This document shows, piece after piece, positions 52,437 through 60,873 of a stretch of DNA of 64,000 nt; within the stretch, counting starts at the first letter, position 1; each line of letters begins with the position of its first letter. The DNA lies in the NCBI RefSeq assembly GCF_004339465.1, contig NZ_SMFY01000001.1:1736001-1800000 (forward strand), given 5' to 3'. The translations under genes and the position numbers were made by a program. The notes under the pieces are model-generated. The model saw only the letters and a list, made by a program, of their open reading frames with translations, had not been told where the DNA came from and did not search any database. The DNA is from Ancylobacter aquaticus (lineage in GTDB: Bacteria > Pseudomonadota > Alphaproteobacteria > Rhizobiales > Xanthobacteraceae).

Positions 52437-52568
52437 TCAGCCCTTTTTCTTCTTCGGCAGGGTGATCGGCGTTTGCAGGCCTTTGGTGAGGTTGGACGTC
52501 GCCGGCTCGGGTGCCTTCACCTTCTTCGGCTTCTTGGCTTCTCGATTGCTGCGTTGTTCCTTGGCCAT
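52437..52568 (-). CDS. Small basic protein, 43 aa, unknown function
   Basis: A Lys-rich protein starting MAKEQRSNREAKKPKK and ending ITLPKKKKG. I recall short conserved Rhizobiales proteins with an MAKEQRxNREAKKPKK start, so it is likely real despite its size. GGGGAT precedes the ATG by about seven bases. Being so basic, it might bind nucleic acid, but nothing proves this. It lies downstream of the cold-shock gene on the same strand, beyond a terminator-like hairpin. Confidence 0.72.
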   Translation of the reverse strand: MAKEQRSNREAKKPKKVKAPEPATSNLTKGLQTPITLPKKKKG

Positions 52569-52610
52569 GACGATCCCCGTGGGTTCGGTTGAAGGGCGCT
52601 GTGGACGAAC

Positions 52611-52644
52611 GAAAAGCCCCGCAACCTCAAGGAGGAGCGGGGCT
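52611..52644 (-). terminator. Probable terminator downstream of the cold-shock gene
   Basis: On the minus strand agccccgc (52637-52644) pairs with gcggggct (52615-52622) around a 14-base loop and is followed by ttttcgtt. It lies about 120 bases after the cold-shock protein stop codon. Confidence 0.5.
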
Positions 52645-52765
52645 GACAGGCGCGATGCGCCTTGTCGCTTCTTCCCAATCCGGCCGCCAGTACATCCGTG
52701 GTCGACGCGGTAGGAGAAAGGGCGATGTCGGCAGGGCCCCGGACGGGGCCGCCAACATCAAGCCC

Positions 52766-52975
52766 TCAGAGAGCTTCGAGCTTGTCGGCGGTCATCTTGC
52801 CGCTGCGCTGGTCGGTGACGAGCTCGAAGCCCACCTTCTGACCTTCGCGCAGATCGCTCATGCCGGCACGTTCCACGGCGCTGATGTGAACGAACGCATC
52901 GCTGCCGCCGTCGTCCGGAGCAATAAATCCAAAGCCCTTCTGGGCGTTGAACCACTTAACGGTTCCCACGGTCAT
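52766..52975 (-). CDS. cspA: Cold-shock domain protein (CspA family)
   Basis: A 69-residue single cold-shock domain. [35 protein letters not shown] contains RNP1 (KGFGFI) and RNP2 (DAFVHIS). It binds single-stranded RNA or DNA and melts RNA structure. The frame ends ADKLEAL. The 5-prime side, 52976-53397, is a 422-base gap without a gene. It is AT-richer close to the gene and contains a long imperfect hairpin at 53183-53224, so a structured leader is possible, as known for other csp genes. Confidence 0.94.
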   Translation of the reverse strand: MTVGTVKWFNAQKGFGFIAPDDGGSDAFVHISAVERAGMSDLREGQKVGFELVTDQRSGKMTADKLEAL

Positions 52976-53397
52976 GGAAAACCCTTTCGTAATTATAGAC
53001 CTAGCGTCCCCGCAAAGTTACGGGTCGTCGAAATTGCATTTTCAGGGATAAAAAGCCGCGCGACACACATGCATTCATGTATGAAAACTGGGCGCATTCA
53101 CCGTCTATCGACCAAATCAATATGCGCCGCAAACGGCAATTATTCAAGTCCCTTTACTTTTAAATCTGGAAATCGAACCGGGCGGGATGTTTTTTCCCGC
53201 GCCGCCGCGAGGGAATACATCCCGGCTTCCCTCGCTTGCGGGCGTCGCGGCAATGCCGAGGCACAGGACGGCGGGCGTGGCGCTTCACTCGCCGGTCCAA
53301 GCGATCCGCCCGTCTTGTTGCGTCGCCGCGTTTGTGCTTGTGATCGCCGCTGGGGGAGCGCTTTGGCGCACCGCGTCAACAGGCTTGAGGAACGCGC

Positions 53398-53703
53398 ATG
53401 ATCATCGAGATTGCCGAACTGCGGATCAAGGCGGGCGAAGAGGCGGCTTTCGAGGGGGGCGTGGCCAAGGCGGTGCCGCTGTTTCAGCGCGCCAAGGGCT
53501 GCCACGGCGTCGCCCTGCATCAGGTCATCGAGACGCCCGGTGTCTATCGGCTCGTCGTGCGGTGGGAGACTTTGGACAACCACATGGTGGATTTCCGCAA
53601 TTCCGAGGACTTCCAGCTGTGGCGCGGCCTGGTCGGCGGCACCTTCGCCGCGCCGCCGGTGGTGACGCATGAGCGCATTGTCGATCTCGGCCCGTCCATC
53701 TGA
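53398..53703 (+). CDS. ABM-superfamily monooxygenase-like protein
   Basis: A 101-residue dimeric alpha/beta-barrel type protein. IIEIAELRIKAGEEAAFEGGVAKAVPLFQRAKGCHG, then YRLVVRWETLDNHMVDFRNSEDFQLWRGLVGG and ERIVDL, is the antibiotic-biosynthesis-monooxygenase (ABM) plan. It has no signal peptide. Family members act as cofactor-free oxygenases or in heme or quinone metabolism; the role here is unknown. It is convergent with the carbonic anhydrase gene, with a hairpin between the two. Confidence 0.85.
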   Translation: MIIEIAELRIKAGEEAAFEGGVAKAVPLFQRAKGCHGVALHQVIETPGVYRLVVRWETLDNHMVDFRNSEDFQLWRGLVGGTFAAPPVVTHERIVDLGPSI

Positions 53704-53727
53704 CGGGTGCGGTTGCGTAAGGCGAAA

Positions 53728-53750
53728 GCGGCCCGGTTGCGCCGGGCCGC
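53728..53750. terminator. Hairpin between convergent genes, possible bidirectional terminator
   Basis: gcggcccgg (53728-53736) pairs perfectly with ccgggccgc (53742-53750) around ttgcg. It lies between the stop codons of the ABM gene and the carbonic anhydrase gene. It lacks a clear T-run on either side. Confidence 0.45.
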
Positions 53751-53758
53751 CAAGGTGA

Positions 53759-54478
53759 TCAGACCAGGCTGACTTTTCCGCTGGCGAGGTCGTAGAGGCC
53801 GCCGACGACCTTCAGCTTGCCGTTGGCCACGTACTCGGTGATGATCGGCGTCGCCTCTGACAGCTCCCTGACGTTGTAGCGCACGTTCTCAATGATCGCG
53901 GCGTTCAGCGGATCCTGCGGATTGTCCTTCAGCGCGATCTCGACCGCCGGCTTGATGCTGTCGATCAGTTCGTCGAGATGTCCGGGCAGGCTGATATTTT
54001 CCTTCACCACCTTGATCGTGGCGTCGACCGCGCCGCAATTGGTGTGGCCCAGCACCATGATGAGCGGCACGCCGAGGAACTTCACGCCATATTCGAGGCT
54101 GGCGAGTCCGTCGACATTGACGAAGTTGCCGGCCACGCGCACGACGAAAAGCTCGCCCGGTCCCCGGTCGAAGGCGAGCTCGGGCGCGACCCGCGAATCG
54201 GCGCAGCTTACCAGCCCGGCAAAGGGGTACTGGGCCTTGGCGCGGGCAGCCCGGCCGGCCGTGAAGTCCTTGTTGGTCATGGTGTTGGACGCATAACGGG
54301 CGTTTCCATCCATCAGCCGCTTCAGCGCCTCGTCAGGGCTGATGGCGTTGGGCGTCGGCTCCTGTGCCCAGGCGCCGACGGGAAGCGCCACGCCGCCGAG
54401 AAAGGCTGCCGAGGCGAGCCCCAGTCCGGCGGTGAGCGCCATGCGACGGGACGGGACGAAGGTGTGATCGTTGCACAT
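53759..54478 (-). CDS. Tat-exported beta-class carbonic anhydrase
   Basis: A 239-residue enzyme interconverting CO2 and bicarbonate. A twin-arginine signal (PSRRMALTAGLGLASAAFL, cleavage near AWAQ) indicates the periplasm. Zinc and catalytic motifs are VSCADSRVAPE (Cys, Asp-Arg pair) and LGHTNCGAVDA (His, Cys). NARYASN and SLEYGVKFLGVPLIMVLGH fit the beta class. ATG 54478 was chosen because the signal starts there. It is divergent from the cytochrome gene and lies at the edge of the XoxF region, so it may handle CO2 from C1 oxidation; this is inferred. Confidence 0.88.
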   Translation of the reverse strand: MCNDHTFVPSRRMALTAGLGLASAAFLGGVALPVGAWAQEPTPNAISPDEALKRLMDGNARYASNTMTNKDFTAGRAARAKAQYPFAGLVSCADSRVAPELAFDRGPGELFVVRVAGNFVNVDGLASLEYGVKFLGVPLIMVLGHTNCGAVDATIKVVKENISLPGHLDELIDSIKPAVEIALKDNPQDPLNAAIIENVRYNVRELSEATPIITEYVANGKLKVVGGLYDLASGKVSLV

Positions 54479-54869
54479 GGGCGTTTCTCCCGGGGGCGTT
54501 TCTTGGGTGAATATTTCGGCGCGGGGCGGCCTATAGAGGGCGCCCTTTCCATGGTACCTCCACGCACGATGGAGTTCCAAGTATTTCTAAATGGAGCGGG
54601 CAAACCTGCCCAATTTTTGCAGGTACGCCAAGTGTGGAGACGCGCGCTGGAGGTGGCTCCATCCCGTCTCTACCTCGCCGATCTCACCCGTTGAACGCGG
54701 TGCGTGCCCGATCCGGGCTCCCGCGACGAAATGCGCCGGGCGTTTCAGTGCCGGCGGGCTGGACCTTTGGCCCCCTAGGATCATTCTAAAGGTAGCGCTA
54801 ACATCCGCGCCTCACCGCAAGCGCCTCGCATAAGGGCGCCGTTCAATGATCATCGCCTGGAAGGACGCC
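54479..54869. other. 391-base divergent intergenic region between carbonic anhydrase and cytochrome c genes
   Basis: No gene or recognised RNA is seen. Short dyads such as ggtacctccacgcacgatggag occur near 54553-54575. Promoters for both flanking genes must lie here. Confidence 0.45.
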
Positions 54870-55274
54870 ATGAACCGCTTCGTCACCACAGCTGCCCTGC
54901 TCGTGCTCGGCACCACCGCCGCGCTGGCCCAGAGCCCTGCCGGCGACCCCGTCAAGGGCGCCAACGTCTTCAAGAAGTGCATGGCCTGCCATGCCATCGG
55001 CGAGAACGCCAAGAACAAGGTCGGCCCGGAGCTGAACGGCATCGTCGGCCGCAAGATGGGTGCTGTCGAAGGCTTCAACTATTCCGACACGCTGAAGGAG
55101 CACAACGCCAAGGGCGACGTGTGGACGGCGGAAGTGCTCAGCGCGTATCTCGAAAATCCGAAGGGCTACATGCCCGGCGTCAAGATGGTGTTCGCCGGCC
55201 TGCCGAAGGAAACCGACCGCGCGAATCTCGAGGCGTATCTCGACCAGTTCAACCTCGACGGCACCAAGAAATAG
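54870..55274 (+). CDS. Class I c-type cytochrome (c550/c2-like)
   Basis: A 134-residue periplasmic electron carrier. A signal peptide of about 20 residues ends ALAQ. The heme is bound by Cys37-Met-Ala-Cys40-His41. The axial Met lies in GYMPGVKMVF. The rest, KNKVGPELNGIVGRKMGAVEGFNYSDTL and ANLEAYLDQF, is typical of alphaproteobacterial cytochromes c550/c2. It probably takes electrons from the XoxG cytochrome or a quinoprotein on to an oxidase. It is followed after 28 bases by the quinoprotein-associated metallohydrolase, in one operon. Confidence 0.93.
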   Translation: MNRFVTTAALLVLGTTAALAQSPAGDPVKGANVFKKCMACHAIGENAKNKVGPELNGIVGRKMGAVEGFNYSDTLKEHNAKGDVWTAEVLSAYLENPKGYMPGVKMVFAGLPKETDRANLEAYLDQFNLDGTKK

Positions 55275-55302
55275 TCCTCCCGCCTCCCAAGGGAGGCTGC
55301 TG

Positions 55303-56295
55303 ATGCAGGAGGCTCCGATGTTGGTCCTGCCGCGACTGCATCGACGCGGCCTGCTCGCTCTCGGCGTCGCGCTTGCGGCCGAGGCCGGGTGGGCGTTTCC
55401 CGCTCGCGCCGACGCTGCGAAGCGCGCTGCCGGTGCTGGTGCCGCCTTGCCGCTGGAGCCTGTCGCCGAGGGCGTGCACGTCTTCCGTGCTCCCTATGAG
55501 CTGATCGCTCCGTCCAATGACGGGGCGATCGCCAACATGACGCTGATCGTTGGCGACGAGGCCGCGGCCGTTATCGACACCGGCAACAGTTGTCACGCGG
55601 GCGCTCGCATGTTGGCGGCGGTGCGCGCCACCACCGACAAGCCGCTGCGCTATGTCATCAACACCCACATGCATCCCGACCATACCCTGGGCAACGCGGC
55701 TTTTGCCGGCGAGGGCGTGCGTTTCGTCGCCCACCACAAGATGCCGCGCGCCCTCTCTCTCCGGGCCGAGACCTATCTCGCCCAGGTCGAGCGCCTGCTC
55801 GGTGCCGAGGCGGAGGGGACGCGGATCGTGCTGCCGGACCTGCTGGTGGAAGACCGCCTGACGCTCGATCTCGGGGCAAGGCCACTGGAACTGCGGGCTC
55901 ACCCGACGGCCCACACCGACAACGACCTCACGGTGTTCGATGTGGTGAGCGGCACCTGGGTCATGGGCGACCTGCTGTTTGTCGGGCACATCCCCACTCT
56001 CGATGGCAGCCTTCAGGGCTGGCTGGCCCTGCTTGATGTGCTGGCCGGGACGCCAGCCGCGCGTGCGGTGCCCGGGCACGGCCCGGCCAGTACCCCATGG
56101 CCGCAGGTGAGCGAGGCCGAGCGGCGCTATCTCGCCGCGCTGCAGCGCGACATGCGTCGGTTGCTTGAGGAGGGGGGCGCGATGAGCGAGGCGCCGGCAC
56201 ACGCGGTTGTGTCCGAGCGCGGGGATTGGGCGCTCTTCGACGAGTTCAACGCCCGGAATGCCATTGCCGCCTATCATGAGCTGGAATGGGAATAG
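55303..56295 (+). CDS. Quinoprotein-associated zinc metallohydrolase (MBL fold, PqqB-like)
   Basis: A 330-residue exported metallo-beta-lactamase-fold protein. The signal contains a paired-Arg motif (LHRRGLLALGVALAAEAGWAFPARA), so it may use Tat. The zinc motif is His122-Met-His-Pro-Asp-His127, with THTD-like HPTAHTDND and GDLLFVGHIPTLDG, and VPGHGP gives the later His. It fits the quinoprotein relay system zinc metallohydrolase group found beside PQQ dehydrogenases; the reaction is unproven. GGGAGG lies six bases before ATG 55303. It lies just upstream of xoxF. Confidence 0.85.
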   Translation: MQEAPMLVLPRLHRRGLLALGVALAAEAGWAFPARADAAKRAAGAGAALPLEPVAEGVHVFRAPYELIAPSNDGAIANMTLIVGDEAAAVIDTGNSCHAGARMLAAVRATTDKPLRYVINTHMHPDHTLGNAAFAGEGVRFVAHHKMPRALSLRAETYLAQVERLLGAEAEGTRIVLPDLLVEDRLTLDLGARPLELRAHPTAHTDNDLTVFDVVSGTWVMGDLLFVGHIPTLDGSLQGWLALLDVLAGTPAARAVPGHGPASTPWPQVSEAERRYLAALQRDMRRLLEEGGAMSEAPAHAVVSERGDWALFDEFNARNAIAAYHELEWE

Positions 56296-56393
56296 AATGC
56301 TGCAATGCAGCATTCCGGCGTGGTAAAACTGCCCGTATTCCCGTGATTGCTTCTGGTATAATGTATATTAATTCGCTCTTGCAGCAAAATCAT

Positions 56394-56425
56394 AATAAGA
56401 GTGTTTTCTCATAAGAGTTCTTATT
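56394..56425. promoter_or_regulatory. Repeat pair upstream of xoxF, candidate regulator-binding site
   Basis: The octamer ataagagt occurs at 56395-56402 and 56411-56418, sixteen bases apart. In addition aataaga (56394-56400) is inverted as tcttatt (56419-56425). The surrounding 56340-56425 is AT-rich, in the 374-base gap (56296-56669) before xoxF, which otherwise holds no gene. Confidence 0.4.
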
Positions 56426-56669
56426 GCCAGTCCGAGGGATTCGGATTAGCGTAATCTCGTCTTCGGCTTCAACGGCAATCGGGAAGAAGTTCCCGGGTCC
56501 GGTTCGTAGGCCAGCTTGGGGCGGGATGCCCCCGTGAGATCCGGCTGTTTCTCCCTCCAGCCGGTCGTGACACGCTGTCGAAGACAAAAAGGTCAGACGG
56601 CAAACAAGCCGCGGCGGGTCGTCCGTGCATTCGGCCGGTCCCGGAGGATCGTTCACGAGGAGAATAAGC

Positions 56670-58475
56670 ATGCGCAAGTTTCTTGCGACAGCACTGCTGG
56701 GTGCTGCTGCAGTCTATGCTTGGCCCGCCATGGCCAATGATGGGCTGGTCAGCATCATCAAGGATCCCAAGCAATGGGGCATCCAGACCGGCGACTACGC
56801 CAACACCCGCTATTCCAAGCTCGACCAGATCAACGCCGGCAATGTCGGCAAGATCCAGGTGGCCTGGACCTTCTCGACGGGCGTCCTCCGTGGTCATGAG
56901 GGCGGTCCGCTCATCATCGGCGACGTGATGTACGTCCACACGCCGTTCCCGAACATCGTCTACGCCCTCGATCTGAACAACGATGGGCGGATCATGTGGA
57001 AGTACGAGCCCAAGCAGGACCCGAACGTCATTCCTGTGATGTGCTGCGATACGGTGAATCGCGGTCTCGCTTATTCCAACGGCATGGTCTACCTGCACCA
57101 GGCTGATACCACCCTGGTCGCGCTCGACGCCAAGACCGGCGAGAAGAAGTGGTCGGTGGTGAACGGCGACCCGAAAAAGGGCGAGACCAACACCGCCACC
57201 GTTCTGCCGGTGAAGGACAAGGTCATCGTCGGTATTTCGGGCGGCGAGTTCGGCGTGCGCTGCCACGTCACCGCTTACGACACCGCCACCGGCAAGCAGG
57301 TCTGGCGCGGCTATTCGCTGGGCCCGGACGATGAGATGATCGTCGACCCCGAGAAGACCACCGCGCTCGGCAAGCCGATCGGCAAGGACTCCTCGCTGAA
57401 GAGCTGGGAAGGCGATCAGTGGAAGATCGGCGGCGGTTGCACCTGGGGCTGGTATTCCTACGACCCCGAGACCAACCTCGTCTATTACGGCTCGGGCAAC
57501 CCCTCGACCTGGAACCCCTCGCAGCGCCCCGGCGACAACAAGTGGTCGATGACCATATTCGCGCGTGATGCCGACACCGGCATGACCAAGTGGGTCTACC
57601 AGATGACCCCCCACGACGAATGGGACTTCGATGGCGTCAACGAGATGATCCTCACGGATCAGCAGTTCGACGGCAAGCCGCGCAAGTTGCTGACCCATTT
57701 CGACCGAAACGGCTTCGGCTATACGCTGGACCGCGTGACGGGCGAACTGCTCGTCGCCGAGAAGTTCGATCCGGTGGTGAACTGGGCTACCAAGATCGAC
57801 ATGGACAAGAGCAGTGCGACCTATGGTCGTCCGCTGGTCGTCTCCAAGTATTCGACGGCCCAGCAGGGCGAGGACGTGAACACCAAGGGCATCTGCCCGG
57901 CGGCTCTCGGTACCAAGGACCAGCAGCCGGCGGCCTTCTCGCCCAAGACCAACCTGTTCTACGTGCCCACCAACCACGTCTGCATGGACTACGAGCCGTT
58001 CCGCGTCAGCTACACGGCGGGCCAGCCCTATGTCGGCGCCACCTTGTCGATGTATCCCGCCCCGGGCAGCCATGGCGGCATGGGTAACTTCATCGCCTGG
58101 GACAACACCAAGGGCAAGATCGTCTGGTCGCTCCCCGAGCCCTTCTCGGTGTGGTCGGGTGCTCTCGCCACCGCCGGCGACATCGTGTTCTACGGCACCC
58201 TCGAAGGCTACCTGAAGGCCGTGGATTCCAAGACGGGCAAGGAACTCTACAAGTTCAAGACCCCGTCGGGCATCATCGGCAACGTCACCACCTATGAGCA
58301 CAAGGGCAAGCAGTACATCGCCATCCTGTCGGGTGTCGGTGGCTGGGCGGGCATCGGCCTTGCGGCCGGCCTGACCGACCCGAACGCCGGTCTCGGTGCG
58401 GTGGGTGGTTATGCCGCCTTGTCCAACTACACCAATCTCGGTGGCCAGCTCACGGTGTTCGCACTGCCGAACTGA
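56670..58475 (+). CDS. xoxF: PQQ- and lanthanide-dependent methanol dehydrogenase XoxF
   Basis: A 601-residue periplasmic quinoprotein, an eight-bladed propeller with repeated W-docking motifs. A signal peptide covers residues 1-22. Vicinal Cys125-Cys126 form the disulfide ring under PQQ. Catalytic Asp319 in [11 protein letters not shown] is followed two residues later by Asp321, the extra ligand that marks lanthanide-dependent XoxF; calcium-type MxaF has Ala there. It oxidises methanol, and possibly other alcohols or formaldehyde, passing electrons to cytochrome XoxG. GAGGAGA precedes the ATG. No MxaI small subunit is seen. A terminator follows, then xoxG. Confidence 0.96.
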   Translation: MRKFLATALLGAAAVYAWPAMANDGLVSIIKDPKQWGIQTGDYANTRYSKLDQINAGNVGKIQVAWTFSTGVLRGHEGGPLIIGDVMYVHTPFPNIVYALDLNNDGRIMWKYEPKQDPNVIPVMCCDTVNRGLAYSNGMVYLHQADTTLVALDAKTGEKKWSVVNGDPKKGETNTATVLPVKDKVIVGISGGEFGVRCHVTAYDTATGKQVWRGYSLGPDDEMIVDPEKTTALGKPIGKDSSLKSWEGDQWKIGGGCTWGWYSYDPETNLVYYGSGNPSTWNPSQRPGDNKWSMTIFARDADTGMTKWVYQMTPHDEWDFDGVNEMILTDQQFDGKPRKLLTHFDRNGFGYTLDRVTGELLVAEKFDPVVNWATKIDMDKSSATYGRPLVVSKYSTAQQGEDVNTKGICPAALGTKDQQPAAFSPKTNLFYVPTNHVCMDYEPFRVSYTAGQPYVGATLSMYPAPGSHGGMGNFIAWDNTKGKIVWSLPEPFSVWSGALATAGDIVFYGTLEGYLKAVDSKTGKELYKFKTPSGIIGNVTTYEHKGKQYIAILSGVGGWAGIGLAAGLTDPNAGLGAVGGYAALSNYTNLGGQLTVFALPN

Positions 58476-58486
58476 GCCGGGGAACG

Positions 58487-58515
58487 GCGGGCCTCCACGG
58501 AGCGCCCGCCTTTTC
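58487..58515 (+). terminator. Terminator or attenuator after xoxF
   Basis: ggcgggc (58487-58493) pairs with gcccgcc (58505-58511), with an inner ctcc/ggag pair in the loop, followed by tttt. A second GC-rich dyad lies near 58530-58575 before xoxG. This may set higher xoxF than xoxG expression. Confidence 0.7.
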
Positions 58516-58690
58516 CGAGACGAAAAAGGGGCCCGGCCGCCGGATCATCCGGTGCGTCGGGCCCCGACGTCTCGGGGCCCGCTCGTTTATGAGACTCTTA
58601 GAAGAATTCTGAGCTGTCGAGCGGTGTCCAGCGCGACGCCCGCCCCTACGCCAGATACGCCCCCATGCGGCGCCTTAAGGAGACTGCTTC

Positions 58691-59284
58691 ATGAAGAATT
58701 CCGTTCGCGGATGGTTTGTTACCGACATGCTGCCGGCGTTTGCCGGTGCGTCGGCGCTGATCCTGGCCGCCGCCCTGTCCTTTTCCGCCCCGGTTCACGC
58801 CCAGCAGCCGGCCCCAGCAGCGGCGGCAACGCCGGCACCCGTCGAGAAGGAAAAGGACGAACTCGGCAAGTACACGACGGCGGATGGCGATCCGATCTAC
58901 AACATCCAGCCCGACGGCACGCTCGACTGGTACACCTATTCCGGTTATCGCCGCTACCACGCCGAGTGCCATGTCTGCCACGGCCCCGACGGCATGGGCT
59001 CCAGCTACGCGCCCGCGCTGGCCACTTCGCTGAAGACCATGACCTACCCCGAGTTCATGGAGATCGTGGTCAACGGCAAGCAGAATATCGGTGTCGGCAC
59101 GGCCGACCAAGTCATGCCGGCCTTCGGCGAGAACAAGAACGTCATGTGCTATCTCGACGACATCTACATCTATCTAAAGGCCCGCGCCGATGGCGCTCTC
59201 GGCCGCGAGCGTCCCAACAAGCGCGAGGACAAGACCAAGGCGTACACCGCAAATGAAAACCAGTGCTTCGGACGGCCGAGCTGA
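58691..59284 (+). CDS. xoxG: Cytochrome c electron acceptor of XoxF (XoxG, cytochrome cL type)
   Basis: A 197-residue exported c-type cytochrome. The long signal ends near VHAQQ and is followed by an Ala/Pro-rich linker. Heme is bound by Cys93-His-Val-Cys96-His97 (AECHVCHGPDGMGSSYAPAL). VGTADQVMPAFGENKNVMCYLDDIYIYLKAR holds the axial Met and is typical of methanol dehydrogenase cytochromes. It takes electrons from XoxF. AAGGAG lies nine bases before the ATG. xoxJ follows after four bases, so the two are co-transcribed. Confidence 0.92.
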   Translation: MKNSVRGWFVTDMLPAFAGASALILAAALSFSAPVHAQQPAPAAAATPAPVEKEKDELGKYTTADGDPIYNIQPDGTLDWYTYSGYRRYHAECHVCHGPDGMGSSYAPALATSLKTMTYPEFMEIVVNGKQNIGVGTADQVMPAFGENKNVMCYLDDIYIYLKARADGALGRERPNKREDKTKAYTANENQCFGRPS

Positions 59285-59288
59285 CGCC

Positions 59289-60167
59289 ATGGCGATCATG
59301 GCGCAGCCGGGAAACACCGATCGCTCGGCGCGCATGAGGGGGAGGGGCGTCGCGGCACTCGCGACGCTCGTCACCCTTGCCGCCCTTTCCATCCCGGCCT
59401 CGGCCCAGGTGGCGGATCTGGTCGATCGCTCGACGCTGCGCGTCTGTGCCGACCCCGCCAACATGCCCTTCACCGACGAGGAGGGGCAGGGCTTCGAGAA
59501 CAAGATCGCCGAACTGATGGCGCAGAAGCTGGGCTTGGCATTGGATTACACGTGGTTTCCCCAGGCCACGGGTTTCTATCGCATGACGCTCGGTGCCAAG
59601 CGCTGCGACGTGGTGATGGGCTACGTCGCGGGCGGCGATCCCGTGCTGAACACCAATGCCTATTACCGCTCGGCCTGGGTACTGGTTGCCAAGAAGGACA
59701 GCGACCTCGCCGGCATCGACACGCTGGAGGATCCCCGCCTGAAGGGGCGTCGGATCGGCGTCATTGCCGGCACGCCGCCCGGCGACCTGCTCACCCGCAA
59801 TGGCCTCATGCCGATGGCGCGCCCCTATGCGCTGATGGTGGACCGCCGATTCGAAAGCCCCGCCGAGGCGATGATTGCCGATATCGATGATGGCGAAATC
59901 GACGCCGGCATATTGTGGGGGCCGATTGGCGGCTACTACGCCAAGAAGTCGCAAATACCGCTCTCGGTCATGCCGCTGGTGAAGGAGAAGGGCGACCCGT
60001 CGCTGGTCTACCGCATCACCTTCGGCATCCGCCCGGGCGAACTGAACTGGAAGCACCAGCTCAACGCCTTCATCAAGGACAATCAGGGGGCGATCGACCG
60101 CATCCTGCTCGACTATGGCGTGCCGCTGCTCGACGGTCAGAACCGCCCGATCGACGCGGCGCCCTGA
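59289..60167 (+). CDS. xoxJ: XoxJ-like periplasmic binding-protein-fold protein
   Basis: A family-3 solute-binding-like protein of 292 residues from this start. The signal contains LATLVTLAALSIPASA. RSTLRVCADPANMPFTDEEGQGFENKIAELMAQKLGL, then FYRMTLGAKRCDVVMGYVAGGDPVLNTNAYYRSAWVLV and DDGEIDAGILWGPIGGYYAKK, is the MxaJ/XoxJ plan. XoxJ is thought to assist maturation of XoxF, not to act in transport. The start is uncertain: 59289 was taken because it follows the xoxG stop by four bases, but 59253 or 59334 are possible. Confidence 0.88.
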   Translation: MAIMAQPGNTDRSARMRGRGVAALATLVTLAALSIPASAQVADLVDRSTLRVCADPANMPFTDEEGQGFENKIAELMAQKLGLALDYTWFPQATGFYRMTLGAKRCDVVMGYVAGGDPVLNTNAYYRSAWVLVAKKDSDLAGIDTLEDPRLKGRRIGVIAGTPPGDLLTRNGLMPMARPYALMVDRRFESPAEAMIADIDDGEIDAGILWGPIGGYYAKKSQIPLSVMPLVKEKGDPSLVYRITFGIRPGELNWKHQLNAFIKDNQGAIDRILLDYGVPLLDGQNRPIDAAP

Positions 60168-60184
60168 GCCCGCGGGAGGCGGCG

Positions 60185-60775
60185 GTGAAACACTCTCGGC
60201 CCGATCCCTCGCTCCGTCGCCTGGCTTGGCTGGGCATCGCCGGGCTGGCCGCCGTTCTCTACGCCTTTGCCCCGACCAACGGCCGGGGCGAGGAAGCCGT
60301 GCCCGAGCCGGCGGGCTACCGCATGGAAGAATACCGGGCACCGACGCCGGCGACGCTCAAGGGCGCGCGGGTGATCGACACCGCCGAAGCCGAGCAGCTC
60401 TGGCGGGCCAAGACGGCGGTTTTCGTCGACGTGATGCCGCGCGACGTGAAGCCGGCCAATCTTCCCCCCGGCACGCTCTGGCGAGACAAGCGGCGCGATC
60501 ACCTGCCGGGCAGCGTGTGGCTGCCCAATGTCGGCTACGGTGCCCTCACTGCCGAGACCGATGCCTATTTTCGCACCCGCCTGGAGGCGTTGGCCGGGGG
60601 CAACCGGGCCGCACCGCTGGTCATCTACTGCCAGACCGATTGCTGGATGAGCTGGAACGCCGCCAAGCGCGCGATCGAGCACTATGGCTATACCAATATC
60701 GCCTGGTACCCCGCCGGCAGCGATGGCTGGGCGAGGAGCGGCCTGCCGCTTGAACAGGGCCAGCCTGCGCCCTGA
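60185..60775 (+). CDS. PQQ-associated rhodanese-like protein with CxxxCW motif
   Basis: A 196-residue protein with an N-terminal membrane or signal segment (LAWLGIAGLAAVLYAFA). A rhodanese-like fold is suggested by VIDTAEAEQLWRAKTAVFVDVMPRD and GSVWLPNVGYG. The signature YCQTDCWMSWNAAKRAIEHYGYTNIAWYPAGSDGW contains the Cys-x-x-x-Cys-Trp motif of the PQQ-dependent-catabolism-associated family. Its function is unknown, possibly redox or sulfur handling for quinoproteins. GGGAGG lies before GTG 60185 with five bases between. It is the last gene of the xoxG-xoxJ transcript. Confidence 0.87.
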   Translation: MKHSRPDPSLRRLAWLGIAGLAAVLYAFAPTNGRGEEAVPEPAGYRMEEYRAPTPATLKGARVIDTAEAEQLWRAKTAVFVDVMPRDVKPANLPPGTLWRDKRRDHLPGSVWLPNVGYGALTAETDAYFRTRLEALAGGNRAAPLVIYCQTDCWMSWNAAKRAIEHYGYTNIAWYPAGSDGWARSGLPLEQGQPAP

Positions 60776-60843
60776 GCGCCGCTATCCGTGTTGCGGCTTT
60801 CGCGCATGCCCTTCGGGCGCGAGCCCGCTCCGGCAGGGGGTGG

Positions 60844-60865
60844 GCCCCGACCGAAAGGCCGGGGC
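60844..60865. terminator. GNRA-loop hairpin between convergent operons
   Basis: gccccgacc (60844-60852) pairs with ggccggggc (60857-60865), one mismatch, around a gaaa tetraloop. It lies between the CxxxCW gene and the convergent gene ending at 60874. There is no T-run, so it is only a probable terminator. Confidence 0.4.
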
Positions 60866-60873
60866 GCGTCGGG

